Source: Fistulifera solaris (taxonomy: Eukaryota > Bacillariophyta > Bacillariophyceae > Naviculales > Stauroneidaceae). Taken from it: 64,000 nucleotides of DNA. Location of the stretch: positions 1,426,001 to 1,490,000 of the forward strand of contig AP026164.1 in the NCBI GenBank assembly GCA_030295235.1. The letters run 5' to 3'. Within the stretch, counting starts at the first letter, position 1; the number at the start of each line of letters is the position of its first letter. Of this stretch, positions 44,072 to 56,093 are shown in pieces. Below the pieces are notes generated by a model. The model worked only from the letters and a program-made list of their open reading frames with translations. It did no database searches and was not told the origin of the DNA. The position numbers and the translations under genes are program-made.

Positions 44072-47000
44072 ATGAGTTCCCTTCGTCTTGCGTTGAAAAA
44101 GTCCATAGAAGAAGCCAAAGGCGGCGGAAAAGGAATATCATCAAAAAATTACGCAACGGATCTCGGAGATGATTACGGCGAAAGTCGCGATGGGGGCGAA
44201 ACACCACGCAAACGAGGCCGGCCGCGGAAGAATCCCCCTCCCAGAGATGGAGGCAACGAAGAAAACTTTAGCAGCGAAAATGAGTTCTCTGTGGGTCATG
44301 CAGAAGAAGACGACGACGGATCAGAGACATCCGATCGCAGGCGAAGCTCGAATCATGAAGCAGCTAATCGGATACAAAAGCAGTGGAAGAAACAGCAGAA
44401 AATTAAGTCGAACGAACAAGGTCAGCAACCTGGTTTGGCCGACAAAAAATCGAGCGCACAAGAATACAATGAACACATGGCTTCGGATGAACCCAGAAAA
44501 GGTTCTTCTTCCCCCCTAACCCCTACGAAATCTCATTCGCGTCCTACTTCACCAGCGGCAACCGAAAAGACATCGATCTCATCTGCTGCAGCACAGAGAA
44601 AGAATGTTGTGCCGAAAACTGGAAAACCAAGAACAGTCCCGCCTCCGTCGCAGCATCTCGCTTCTTGGCAGACGAACCATATTGCGCCGAAACGAGCGAG
44701 AAAGAGTTTAGTTCCCGGCTTGAGAGTCAAAGTACGTTTCTCACTGCGAAAAGAGGGCGGCAAGAAAAAGAAAAAAGTGGTTCGGAGGCTCTATCGCGGC
44801 TGTCAGCAAGGAGGGCACCAAAGTGAAAATTATGTACGATGATGGAACTCATGAAATCACAAAGTTTCCTGACAAGGACATTGTCATCGATGACACGGAA
44901 AATGGAGAACACAAGGCGCCGTTAGCAGTCATTGAACTTTTTTTGCCACCTGAACAGGAGGAAGTGGAAGCTGGGGAGAAGGAGGAACGTGCAGAGATGG
45001 CGACAGTGGAGAGCACTAAGGGGCCAAATACAAACAATAACGAGTTTGGCGACAAGTCGAAGTTGACTGACACGCACACTTTTATCCAATCTGATGGTAT
45101 TGTAAAACAAGACAAGACTGAGTCTCAGGCGACCAATACCGACGCTAAAGAGATTGCGGAAATCCCGATAATGTACAGCGACCAGCACCCAGACGATTTA
45201 GCTTCGAGGAAATTTGACGCGGAGACAGATGCACCTGACAAGTTAGCAAGTGAACCGGTTTTGCATTCCATTCAGCGGTCTGCTAATTCTCAACACACGC
45301 CCAATGATTCGTCTCTTTCGAAAGATATGTACATGGACGAGCCAGTGCAGTCGACCAGTACCGATTCCCCAGCGGAACAACCACTTAAAAGGAAAAGAGG
45401 CCGCCCGCCAAAAATTCGCCCGTCTTCCGACACCGATACGGTTCGTTCAAACCATTATTCTGAAGCAGCTTCATCTGATTTTACAAAACCTGCGCCGTCT
45501 GATATGGGCCTGCAAGCGAGGGGACCGCTTAGCATTAAAATCCCCCTTGGTAAGCTCGAGCATCACCTTCCAGGAAAAACTCCGAAAGCCGGTGATTCCT
45601 CTGAGTTTCTTGAAAAGTACGATCGTAGTGGTCAAAGTCCAAAAGGCATCAAACGAAAGCAAAGCAATTCTTCTTTTGCTTGTTCCAGCAACACTTCTTT
45701 GAATCAGCTAGGGGATGAGATTTCAGAAAGCAACAACTTCCAATCTTCGCCATTTCTTAAAAAGAAGATCCGGAAGGTGCTTGAGGGATCACAGCCAGAT
45801 ATTGCTGCTCGTACTGCTGACGATTCCCTTGTACTCTCCAAGCCGGCACCTCTCGACGAAACTTTAGTTCCTATAGCATCAAATAGCGCACCACAAACTG
45901 ATTATAGCGTTGAAGAAAACACTCGTGAAGCGGGCGACTCGAGGAATACTCCCGTGCCGTCATCGTTGCGCGAAGAATCTGAAACAACCCCTACACCCCC
46001 CTCATGGGAAGCATGTGTCAACTGAAGGGGCCCCGCTCGTACGGTCCGGCAGACGAGCTGCTCATCAAGCGAACGAAAGGATAGTTGCGAAAGTGGAGTC
46101 ATCGGAACACTTGTTGAAGTTAAAGAAGAAGAATAATCAAGGCGATGAAGCGGACGACCTTTCTGTCAAGCAACCTGAATGGGTACAATGCGACAGATGC
46201 AGCAAATGGCGAGTAATTCCAAGCAATTTTATAGACTCGCTCCCCACGCAATGGTATTGTGAAGACAATATACACGACCCGAAACGAGCGAGCTGTGACG
46301 CACCCGAGCAAACACTCAAGGAAGTAAATAAAGAGAGGAGGAGAGAAAAGAAAAAAGAAGCAAAGGATGTTGGAAGCCGCCGCAGCGCTTTCGAGGGAGA
46401 GAAAACGCGAAAGAGTCCGAAGTCCCTATCCCGTTGAAAACACAGATGAATTGATGCAGGTGAACCGGTCTTCGCCTGACCTCGGTCCTTCTTTAGAGAA
46501 CGAGGAGGATCACACAAAATCTGATCGAAAAGAAGGACCATTCGGGGGGAGAAAGGGCCGGACTGCTTATGCGTCCAGCGATACATTAGACGCAGCTACT
46601 GATTCTGTTCCTGAAATCCGGCGTGGCCGTGGCCGTCCCCGTCGGACCACGGCCCAGAGTGATAAGGAATCAGGAAATCTGTCGAGTAAAGGGAACAATG
46701 ACGATGTTGACAATGTCGAATGGGTCCAATGCGAGAAATGTGATAAGTGGCGAAAGCTGCCCCCGCATATTTCCGCAAGCGAGTTACCGGACGTGTGGTA
46801 TTGCGATATGAATACGTGGAGTACGAGCCTGACTTGCGATGATCCAGAAGATAAAGCGGATGGCCTGTTGGATGTTGGGTTTTTGGGCACTTCTGGTTCT
46901 AGTGGGAAATTATCATACAGAAATCTCATCTTTGGCAATACAGGAAGGAAAGCGAATAGACCGATTTCGGAGCGAACGAGAGCTGCTGAGTCATTGTTTG

Positions 47001-47622
47001 GCACAATCGAAGAAGGTGAAGACGTTGCACCGGTTGTCAAGTACTCAAATTGTTGTGCTTTCATTTCGCGTTCTAAAGCCGTGGCTGGTAGCAAAGAAAA
47101 CACTGGCCCGTCGCTCTTTGATGTCATACAGAACTGCAGCTTTGTATCGGAACTCCGTTCAATTCAGGAAGCGAACTCTTTAACAGGCCGTTTTAACGAG
47201 ACAGATACCAGTGATTCTCTCATTTTCGGGCAAACATATGACACCTTACCTCTTGAAGTGAAAAGCCATGTAAAGAAGCTTGTACTTGAAGCGCTTAGCT
47301 CATTGGCATCATCTGGCGAGGAAATCACAGAAAAAGTCAACTCAAGAAGCTGCGAGCCGCTATCAGATGCTGATGCACGCGCTCTGTCATACTGCACCAT
47401 CAACGTGGTCGTCACTACTCTATGTGCTCTTGCAAAGAAGGTGTTTTAGAAGTCGTTCACCCCGGCGGTGCGATGTGGACGACATCCGACTGGAATCCAC
47501 GCTATCGCATTGTTCGCCCACCTTGCGCTCCGAAGCGTGAAAATTGCAAAAGCGAGTTTCAAAGGAAAGAGACTCGATTTATGAAAATTTCGAAACCGTG
47601 GAAGCACATGGCGATGCAATAA
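44072..47622 (+). CDS. Chromatin protein with two CW zinc fingers and three AT-hooks (four frame breaks)
   Basis: Likely nuclear histone-reader protein of about 1,180 residues. AT-hooks with GRP cores lie at about 44208-44235 (KRGRPRKN), 45383-45420 (KRGRPPKI) and 46617-46650 (RGRGRPRR). A Tudor/agenet-like strand region follows the first (LVPGLRVKVRFSL...WFGGSIAAVSKEGTKVKIMYDDG). Two CW domains lie at about 46177-46311 (EWVQCDRCSKWRVIP...WYC) and 46717-46845 (EWVQCEKCDKWRKLP...WYC). Each has the tryptophans and four cysteines of the family, which binds histone H3 methylated at K4. The rest is low-complexity and charged. Frame breaks at 44771-44776 (A6, one base short), 45996-46001 (C6, one extra), 46351-46356 (A6, one extra) and 47440 (G2, one short) all lie in base runs. 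The last part (VHPGGAMWTTSDWNPRYRIVRPP) ends at 47622. Confidence 0.8.
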
Positions 47623-47672
47623 AATAGTTTCTCGATAAAATCTATCAAAGACGTCTTCTAAGTATACACGTT

Positions 47673-49894
47673 TTAGAACCAAGTAGAGTGTCTATCAATC
47701 ATCCCGCTGATTTTTGGAAGAAATTGGTGTTTGCGGGAACCTGACGAGCTACCCTTTTCCTTGGCTAACATTGAATCGAGTCGCTCCAAGATGTTCCTGA
47801 ATTTAGGCCGATTGTGCATGTCAGCGTCCCAGCATTCTGTCATTAACGTAGTGAGCTCCTGAGGCCATTTTCGACTCAGAGCTGGTCGCTCCCTCCATGG
47901 ACTATTCGCTCGTAGAAGGACTCTCTGTTGAGCCCATCGAATGGTTTCTTACCAGAGTTTAATTCCCAGAAAATGATACCAAAGGAATAGACATCTGCGC
48001 TGGAGTTATATGGTAGCCCATCCGCAACTTCAGGTGCCATGTATCTCAGACTTCCAGTTTCGCCACTCATTTGGTACACAGTGTCGCAATCAACATTTGC
48101 ATTCTCAATGATTCGAGCCAATCCGAAATCGAGCAATTTGACACTACCGTCCAACGTAAATCCTATGTTGTCTTTCCGGAATTCAAATAAAAGCAAAATG
48201 AAGGGGTCGGGGAATGTGAGTTGACACGAATGAACGTCGGAGTGAAATGAATAGAAGCTTTCACCTACCAGGCTTTAAGTCTCGGTGCAGAACGACACAT
48301 CCTGGAACAGCTGATTCGTGGCAATACCTCATTCCCTCAGCAATGGATCGTGCGATTCGCAGTACGTCAACAAATGGAAACTGCTTTTTTCGCCAGAATC
48401 GCCGTCTTCGGTCCCGAATGCGTGTGTCATATCCAAGCATTTGCGCCAACGTGCCACCGTCCAGCCGCTCTAAAACAATAAATCGAACTCCTCTTGTAGT
48501 TGTTCCTGCACCAAGCAAGTCCACTATATTAGGATGCTGCAGTCTCGAGTGAATGTCTAACTCACCCTCCATCTCGTTGATGGCCACAACGACATCTTGA
48601 CACTCCGGCTTGAGCGTTTTGACGACTACAGGCTTATCCCTAAAAACAGCGGTGTGAATCCAGCTGTTACCGCCATCCGTAAGATACTCGACATTCTGCA
48701 ATTGACGCCACTGCAGATTCAGTTCAGCGCCGGTTACGGAAAATTTGTCCACTCTTTGATGACGAATCGATATACCCGCACCTGCGTTTGGAACGTGCTC
48801 CGATTTTGACTGTATATTCGACCCGGCCACTACGCCGCGATTTGTTCGTTCCTCACTACTAGGGAGCGCCCCAACTACATCGCGGCTTGTCAGCCCCTCT
48901 ATGTGTAACGAATTGACTGCTGCTACCCCTGCTGAGAGAGACATGTGAACGAGAAACTCGACGGATGTGGGCCGAACAACCATTCTGATTCGCAAGTAAA
49001 AAGAAGAGCAAAATGGTAATAGCGAAGTACAGCAGTGAGACACAAAAGATAGATCATTCTTCATTCGGAAGCGGGCACTTACTTTCGTATGCTAAAAAAG
49101 ATGACCGTAATATTCGTGTTGCTGGCATCATGACAAACAGGAACAGCTACGGCCGTCCTCACATTACTAATGGAAGCCCTCAAAGCTTGTGCCTCCCTAG
49201 GTGTTTGTGATGTCACCCATACTACGTCCCCGGCTTCCTTGGCGCGTTTGCACAAGGCAGGACTGAGTCGATGGGTGCGCTCCGAACTTTGTTGCCCATA
49301 ATACACGTCCACCAAATCGTTTCGTACCGAATCTTCCAGAGCGGTGGGACGAAGGTGTGAATTTGTTAATTGATGCGTTTTGGGTCCCGTTCGTAGCCAT
49401 ATTTCGGCAATGTCGAATCCACAAACCTCACAGCAAGCCGCTAGTACAGCCTCCACCGCTGCAGACGGTTGACACAGAATTCTATCCTGATACAACGATT
49501 GCTTTGCCGCTAGTGCGGTCAACGCTATAGATGGTTTCGGAACAAAAGCAGAATCTCCTTCTGTATTCTGTTGCTGTTGTTGCTGCTGCTCTTGCAAAAG
49601 AGCGAATTGCGTAGCCAAAGAACCGTCGGTAGATCCAAGTGTCCAAGGGGTATTCATTGGTTGTTGCTGCTGCGCTTGGTAGAGTGCTTGATGCTCTGGC
49701 CTGGATGCTAGTCCGTCCATGACACTATTGGTGGATGCTGTAGAGACGGAGGAACCCGTTATTGCCTCTCGCGCTTGTATAAGTTGTGTCGGCGGCGGTC
49801 TCATGATGTGCTGTGCAGAAGAAGTAGTAGCTTCTGCTGCTTCTCCGTTGGACGCCTGCATTTGTGAAAGAGCAGCAGTCATCGCTGGTTGCAT
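47673..49894 (-). CDS. GAF-domain tyrosine-kinase-like protein kinase (one frame break)
   Basis: Three exons: 48984(ish)-49083 upward to 49894, 48269-48984 and 48171 down to 47673, with introns 48985-49082 and 48172-48268, both GT-AG. The N-terminal part is low-complexity with two glutamine runs (49560-49590 and near 49670). A GAF-like domain follows (about 130-270: AVEAVLAACCEVCGFDIAEIWL...ISNVRTAVAVPV). The C-terminal kinase has VVVKTLK (lysine), HRDLKPDN, DFGLA, a GTLRYMAPE-like MAPEVADGLPY and WDADMHNRPKF, the TKL subdomain XI. The kinase end changes frame near 47891 (one G short in a run), after which GERPALSRKWPQEL continues. It ends 50 bp from the CW gene, tail to tail. Possibly a sensor kinase responding to a small ligand; ligand unknown. 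Confidence 0.8.
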
Positions 49895-50980
49895 TGCTCA
49901 AATTATCGAAAAACGTAAATTGGTTTCAATAGTGGTGTCAAAATCGAATCTCGAGGATTCGATGACTTAAGTATGGTGCGAATGCTGACAGCGCGTCTCG
50001 AGCGTTGCACCACCGGAATGCAAAACAGAAATGCCAATGCACTCTACAGGAAGCCTTGTCGAAGGAGTGGATTGCAGTATCACCCTTCGCGACTCTCAAG
50101 TAGGTGGTTGTCAAGTCAATAATGAGTCGTCGGCAGCAACAAGCGTCCTTCTGTTGATCTGCAAAATTGAAGCGAGTTGAAATTGGAGGTTATGGCGTTA
50201 TGGTGTGGTGGCAGGGTGGAAGGAGGAGGCTGATTTTTCGAGGAGTGTCTTGCGAATACCGGATGACAGGCACAAGTACTCTGCACGTAACAGTACGTTG
50301 GCGTTGACTCTCTTGGCTGTCGCGGGGCGTTGTGCTTCCGTTAAAACTCTCGAATGAAAAAGACGAAATAATACGAAATGCACGGAAACTTACCAAGGTA
50401 CATCTCTGCATGAATTGTTGATTGAAACCGAATACTAAAAAAAAACAATAACTTTACCTCCACTTCATTTGCGGTTCACGTCTCGTTTTTCAACGTCGAG
50501 AATCTTTGTGGATAGTTGCATCCCTGTTTACTCTAAACGAAAGTGTAAGCACCCTTTTATCACGACTGCATTTCAGTCACGAATATGTAATTTTCCGAGC
50601 CAGGCTGCCAATGAAGCCCGATTCGTTCTGCTAGCAGGTAGTCTAGTAAGCTCCATTTGCGATTCACATTAAGCAATTGGCGATACGCGCCTGGACTATC
50701 TTACGAGAGGGATGGAGTTGCGTGTTTCGCCTCCAAAGATTACACGCCGTTACCATTGGCGACGGATGGACGTACGGAACACAGAACACGATTGATGATG
50801 ATGATTCACTTTTTCACCGTCACCATCGCGCTGCAAACGAGTGAATGCTCTCCATCCAAAAAAAAACATTCTTCCGATGCAGCCACAACATTCGCGACGA
50901 ACATTGCATTTCCAAGGATCGCATTGCGTTTCCGCTTCTATCATTGTACATTTACGGCAACTATCATTTTCAACTACACA
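49895..50980. other. Divergent intergenic region
   Basis: No gene called. It holds one GACTG-CATTT-CAGTC hairpin (50564-50578). The frame of the next gene is open upstream of 50981 to 50657, but this part has no features and the ATG at 50981 gives a good signal peptide, so I treat it as leader. Confidence 0.5.
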
Positions 50981-53020
50981 ATGACGACGAAGTATCTTTC
51001 TTGCAGAAAACGACCGCTGGGTAGATTTTCTCGAGCCATTCTTCTTCTGTTTTGCTTTACTGCCGAAGCATTCCTATTTGGTCAGCGGCAATACTACAAT
51101 GGGATTCAGCTCCGCCCTTTGCCTTTTGTCAGCGTTCCAATTAGGTTCTATTCGAAGATGGAGGACAACCAAGAGGACGAAGAAGATTTCGTAGAAGCCG
51201 TTCTGCCCTCCAACGAGCTTCCACTTTCTCCGTCCGAAGTCGAAAGCCTGACCGTTTCTGCACTGAAACAACAACTTCGCCTTCGAGGATTGAAAGTTAC
51301 TGGCCGAAAATCTGATTTAGTCGAACGGCTTCTCCAGGCAACGGGTTCTCCTATTGGTGACGAGGTGCGAAACAAAGACAAGGAATTTGTGGATGTTTCA
51401 GCATTTCTGGACGAGGAAGATGTTGGTAAATACGTCAAAACAATATCCGGTGGACAGGATGTTGAAGAGGAGGACAATCCCGTATCGGCTTCTGAGCCAG
51501 AAGTATGGGGGACACAAGCACGAATTGTTGAAGACTACGAAGGTCGGCGGATTGTCGTTGACAGCCTAACCGAAAATGTGGTCGAATTCATTGGCTCCAA
51601 TCAATCCTACCAACTTGCATATGTGGTTGCGACCAGGGATGCATTGAAACCATTTTGGCGGGAGGAGCTAATAGTAATCAAACGAAACTATCGTCCGAAG
51701 AAAAGCTCCGGCAAATACAGACAGACCGCGAGAAAGCTGCGCGACGACCTGTCTCTTTTGACGACATGGCTGGCCTTGATGAGGGCGATGAAACAGGTAT
51801 TTTGAAAATATATTACAACGCGATTACAGTGACTGGGGCAAATACACTCCAACAGGAGCACAGATCTCCGCGTCTGAAGTAGCTGGTGTACTGCTACTGA
51901 GCGACGTTTACGGTGCCTTCACTGAAGATACGAAAACTCTAGCGGCAAAGATTGCTTTTGAATGTCAACCCATCGTGGTCATGGTACCTGATTTATTCAA
52001 TGGAAACCCATGGACTGGACCAATAGGCGGGACAAACAATAATGGACAATCTTACGAAGAATGGCGGGCTACACATTCTGATTTACAGGTTAGCATTAAT
52101 ATTCGTGCAGCAGCTGCTTGTCTGCGGGAGCGATATGGCGTTAGTTCTGTTGTACTATGGGGCACCTGCTATGGTGGCGGCCGCGCGCTCGAAGCAGCGG
52201 TTGGTTGGTTGCCCAACGGTATGATACACGACATCGACGGTAGGCTTGGTCCTCCCCCAGTAGAACCCATGGCAGTCGTTGCATGGTATCCAACTAGATA
52301 CGATGCTCGAGCCCTGTTTGGTGCTAAAGACCAAAGGAAGGGCGCAGATACATCGCTTCCTTTGGCAAAAAAAGCACCAAATGGCAGTAATGGGTGTTTT
52401 TGCAGATAATGACAATCTACCTGGGGCGTCCCCTGAAGATGCCGAACTACTCCGCAGCCTTCTTTCAGTTGATGAAAGAATTAAAGATCATATGGTCAAA
52501 GTCTTTCCAGGACAAGAACACGGCTTTGCTCATATTGGGATAAGTGAATCAGAGAGACTGGATGAGAGCGACCGCTTTGTAGAGGATGAATTTGGGGGGT
52601 CGCCTAAAATGTCTTTTTGGTGATCGAGGCGACGCTGAAGTTGCATGTCTGCTTTCAACAGCATTTATGGAGACGTACAGCCGTGTTTTCTTACCCACGG
52701 TTGGTCCTCCAATAAGTCTCGATGACCAGGAATCGAATTGGGGAAGAAAGATTGCATTCGATTCGGATCTCGTTCAGATAGCCAGAGAACGTGATATTCG
52801 GTCCGAACTACAATTTCAGGCGGAAAATTTTGTCGAGGAGCCCCTTGGGGGTATTCGTGTCGATCCCACAGACGATTCTCAAGAGGCTGAGCTGGCAAAA
52901 CTGTTGGCTGCGATGCAGAGTCCTGATATCAAGGACGGACCATTAAAAATTGAACCTGATGATGATCTGCCAACAATTTACGCCAAGCTGGCTAGTTCTG
53001 ACGATTTTGAAATCTTTTAA
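50981..53020 (+). CDS. SAP domain-dienelactone hydrolase family protein (four frame breaks)
   Basis: Predicted alpha/beta-hydrolase of the dienelactone hydrolase family with an N-terminal SAP domain. A signal peptide (AILLLFCFTAEA) and an aromatic plastid-type site (A/FLFGQ) suggest plastid or secretory targeting. The SAP motif lies at about 51250-51345 (LTVSALKQQLRLRGLKVTGRKSDLVERLL). The hydrolase runs from about 51850: LLLSDVYGAFTEDT, the nucleophile elbow LWGTCYGGGRA (Cys, as in dienelactone hydrolase), the acid FADND and the histidine GQEHGFAH. A polar tail of about 130 residues follows. Frame breaks near 51653 (T4, one short), 51821 (one short), 52367-52373 (A7, one extra) and 52614-52618 (T5, one extra) are in or beside base runs. 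No introns needed. Substrate unknown. Convergent with the next gene, 44 bp apart. Confidence 0.75.
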
Positions 53021-53064
53021 AGCTTGTTATTTTTTAAGCAAAAGGCATGATCGGACTAAAGATT

Positions 53065-55606
53065 CTAGGGACCAATATTTGCGGAGACCAGAACTGTAAG
53101 TTGATTTATACACACAGGGCTGAGATCGGGAACTTGAGATGGACTTGATGTAGCAGCCATCATGATCTGCTGCCTTATTGCATTATTAGTCAGCATCAGA
53201 GAAAAATAAGGATCCGCCGGAGATGTTATAGCACGTGCAAGCTTCAGACATTGGATAGCGCCGTTCCCACTCATTGATGGCAGAAGTTTCCGTAAGAAAC
53301 ATGCTTGCTGGCAAAAGTGAGTATTTTGAAGATCTTCGTGCAAACTCTTTGACTTTGCTGTCTGCATTGTCTCTCGACTGACAATAATGCTGGCGAGAGA
53401 CTCTGGAAGTGATGAAGTTGTAGAAGTCTTGAAAATTACTCTCGTCGGCGGTTGTCCACCATGTTGAAAGACTGCGTTCTGTAATCTACATATGCCCAGA
53501 GATACATTTGGAGTTGTTGCGATGTCATAGATAAGCAACACGTAGATGTAGACATAACGGTCCAAGGCGACGAGCTCGGCCAAAGCCACCACGATATCTC
53601 TGGCAGCAGTCTCGTCGTCCAGCACGGATGTGCAAATCAGTAGCAGCGCTCCTCTGTCCGCTAACTCCAAATCAACACCGCAACCGTCAAGCAGAGGCGA
53701 ATCAATGAAGCGAATATCTCTCAAGCATGAAAGCGATTGACCTGAATGACATTGATGCCATTTGTTAGCAGTAACAGCACAAACAAGATCACCCCATGTT
53801 TCGAGGAAACTCTCCGTGCACAAGACATGTATCGGATCTGGACTGGGAACACCATTGATGCTAACAAAGTTCTTCTGAGCGGCAGGATGGCTGGTAGCGA
53901 CATTCATTGGTTGCCAACCAAATATTTCGTTTTGGCTGTTAATGGTTGACCCTTCTTCTTTGCTTGTGGAACTGATACCATGCATCAGTGGTCGATGTAG
54001 TTCGCCGTGCTTTGCAACGCCAGATCTGAATGGCAATGCCGAGGACCTGGGCTTTGTTGCCGTGCGTTCAATGGGTTCTTCGCGCAAGAAAGCTTGTTGA
54101 CAACAAGACAGAGGAGCTTCTTTCCATTGCTCGACCGTGCTATTGCTGGGCCGCTCTTGTTCCCTCGATGAGACTCGTGTCTTTCCAGAAATGAGGACGT
54201 TAGAGGATTGTTTTGTATCGAATGGCAAACGAAGACTCTGTGGACGGCTGACGTGAGTGTCGGAGCATTTTTCTGGAATCATCTGCTGACAAGGCTTCTT
54301 TAAGCTTTCACCACGTTGAATTCCGGTTTCAGATTCAATAAACTCATCAATTCTCTGTCGCTTTCTATTAGACTCATAGAGTAAGATGTCACGCTCCCCG
54401 CTTTCTATGCACTCGATACTTAAGGTCTCTGCAGCCAAAGCCATTGTGCGCTCACGTGATATTTCACTAACAGTCCGCTCAAGGAGCCTCTTACTCTGCG
54501 CCTGTTCGGCGACTTCTCGTTCGACGCGCTTCTCCTGCTTTTCTCGTGCTTTCTCGAGTTTACGGTCACGGCGCTTTCGTTTTTCTTCCTTCCTTTTCCT
54601 CTTCTGAGCCTTAGTCTCAATGTCGTTATTGTACGCGTCGTGCCTGCAAGTAGGACCAGTAGCTCTGTCAGATATCTCGTGATAAAGTTCAGAGACTGAT
54701 TCAGTTTCGGCTGATCGAGAAGCTTGTATTTCTTCTCCGACATGCGCAAAGCTAACAAGGTTGCGTGCCGTCGCGAAGACGAGAGCATCACGTTCCTGCT
54801 GTTGCTTTAATGGGCGACGCACACCTTCTTGGTTCTGGTTGGAGCATGTTTCGTGATACGGTCTCTTTCGATTAAAAAGGTTACTATTATTCGCTGCTTT
54901 TGCGGCGAGATTGATGGCAAATAGCATCACTTCGGTGTCTGGGAGACCCAACTGAGGCGGGTCGATCGCATGTGCGCCCTGTCGTGGGATTTTTTCGTCT
55001 ACATGCTGGTACCTGTACGGTACAATTGCACGACAAGACACCTCCGATCGCGTATCTGGTTCTTGTTCACCATGTAATCCCTCTTCATCAACGTAGAATG
55101 GCTCCATTGTTTCTGTCGATGAATCCGGTTCCAGCTGTAAAGTGCTGGGATCGAATTGTGTCGGGAACGAAGTACGCTGTTCTAGATCACCCCAAGGGCA
55201 GCTCGCGATCCGCTTAGTTATAGCTACTGATGCAATTTTATCCATAAAGTTTTTGAACTGTAGCTCTGCCATCCCTTTCTTGGCCGTTTCTTGAATGCAT
55301 ACACGCTGAAGAGGGAGGCAGACTGATTGCTCAGAGAGACCATCCACTGTCTTCTCACAATGACAAAGTTGAGAATATATCAGCCAGCAGTAGTAGCTTT
55401 ATCAATAACAATAAATCACATACCTGACTACCCGGCTTCTTCGCTTTGGCTGCACCTACTGGGGTTGTCGATGTTGGCTCGAAGTTTTCATGACCGCTGA
55501 CCTGACTTGCTTGGCGAATGAAAAGGACGTCCCGAGTTTTGCGTGTACTCTCCACGTGCGCCGAGGCTTCCAGTTGATAATCAAAATTGAACGCACGGAA
55601 TTTCAT
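53065..55606 (-). CDS. Hypothetical nuclear coiled-coil protein
   Basis: Not recognised. Two exons, 55424-55606 (61 codons) and 53065-55350, with a 73-nt GT-AG intron (55351-55423), give about 822 residues. A central, strongly basic and charged block (KAQKRKRKEEKRKRRDRK) should be both a nuclear signal and the start of a coiled coil (about residues 315-375). The last 250 residues are more ordered, with hydrophobic strands (LADRGALLLICTSVLDDE, LDRYVYIYVLLIYD), and could be a nuclease-like or Rossmann-type fold. A distant meiotic XPF/SHOC1-like relation crossed my mind but I see no catalytic motif. The frame is intact. Confidence 0.7.
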
Positions 55607-56093
55607 GATGTAATCTTTTATTATTCGAACAAGAACTTTTTCTTGGATTGATGAGCCGGCAATGCTCGTTTTGTGTTCTGTCTAACTTCGCAAAACGAAA
55701 CAATAAAAAAATTGTTGCCATCGTCTGCTTGTCTACCGTAAACACCATTGATGACGTCAAAGAGATTAAAACTCTCAAACAAACCATCAACAGAAATAGC
55801 ATTAACTCTCAACTTCAAATCTCATTTATGTGATTGAGTTACATTGAACATACCTAGAGTTAATACAGTGCCAAGAGCAAAATGTTTCATGGAAAATGAC
55901 AAGTTTGTTGAACCGTTTCCGGGACTGAATATAAGTTGAGTCTCAACAAGTCACGTCCACAATTTACAGAGTACGTAGTATATGATAGTTTGTAGCATAT
56001 CGTAGCGGTTTTACTATCGAAACGCTTTAGGTTTTCTCACTGCGGAAGGCTACCGCAGGTAGATGATGATTCATTTGTTGGAATAATGACACG
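55607..56093. other. Divergent intergenic region
   Basis: AT-rich, with no gene seen. This is the presumed promoter region for the coiled-coil protein on the minus strand and the BciB-like gene on the plus strand. Confidence 0.5.
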
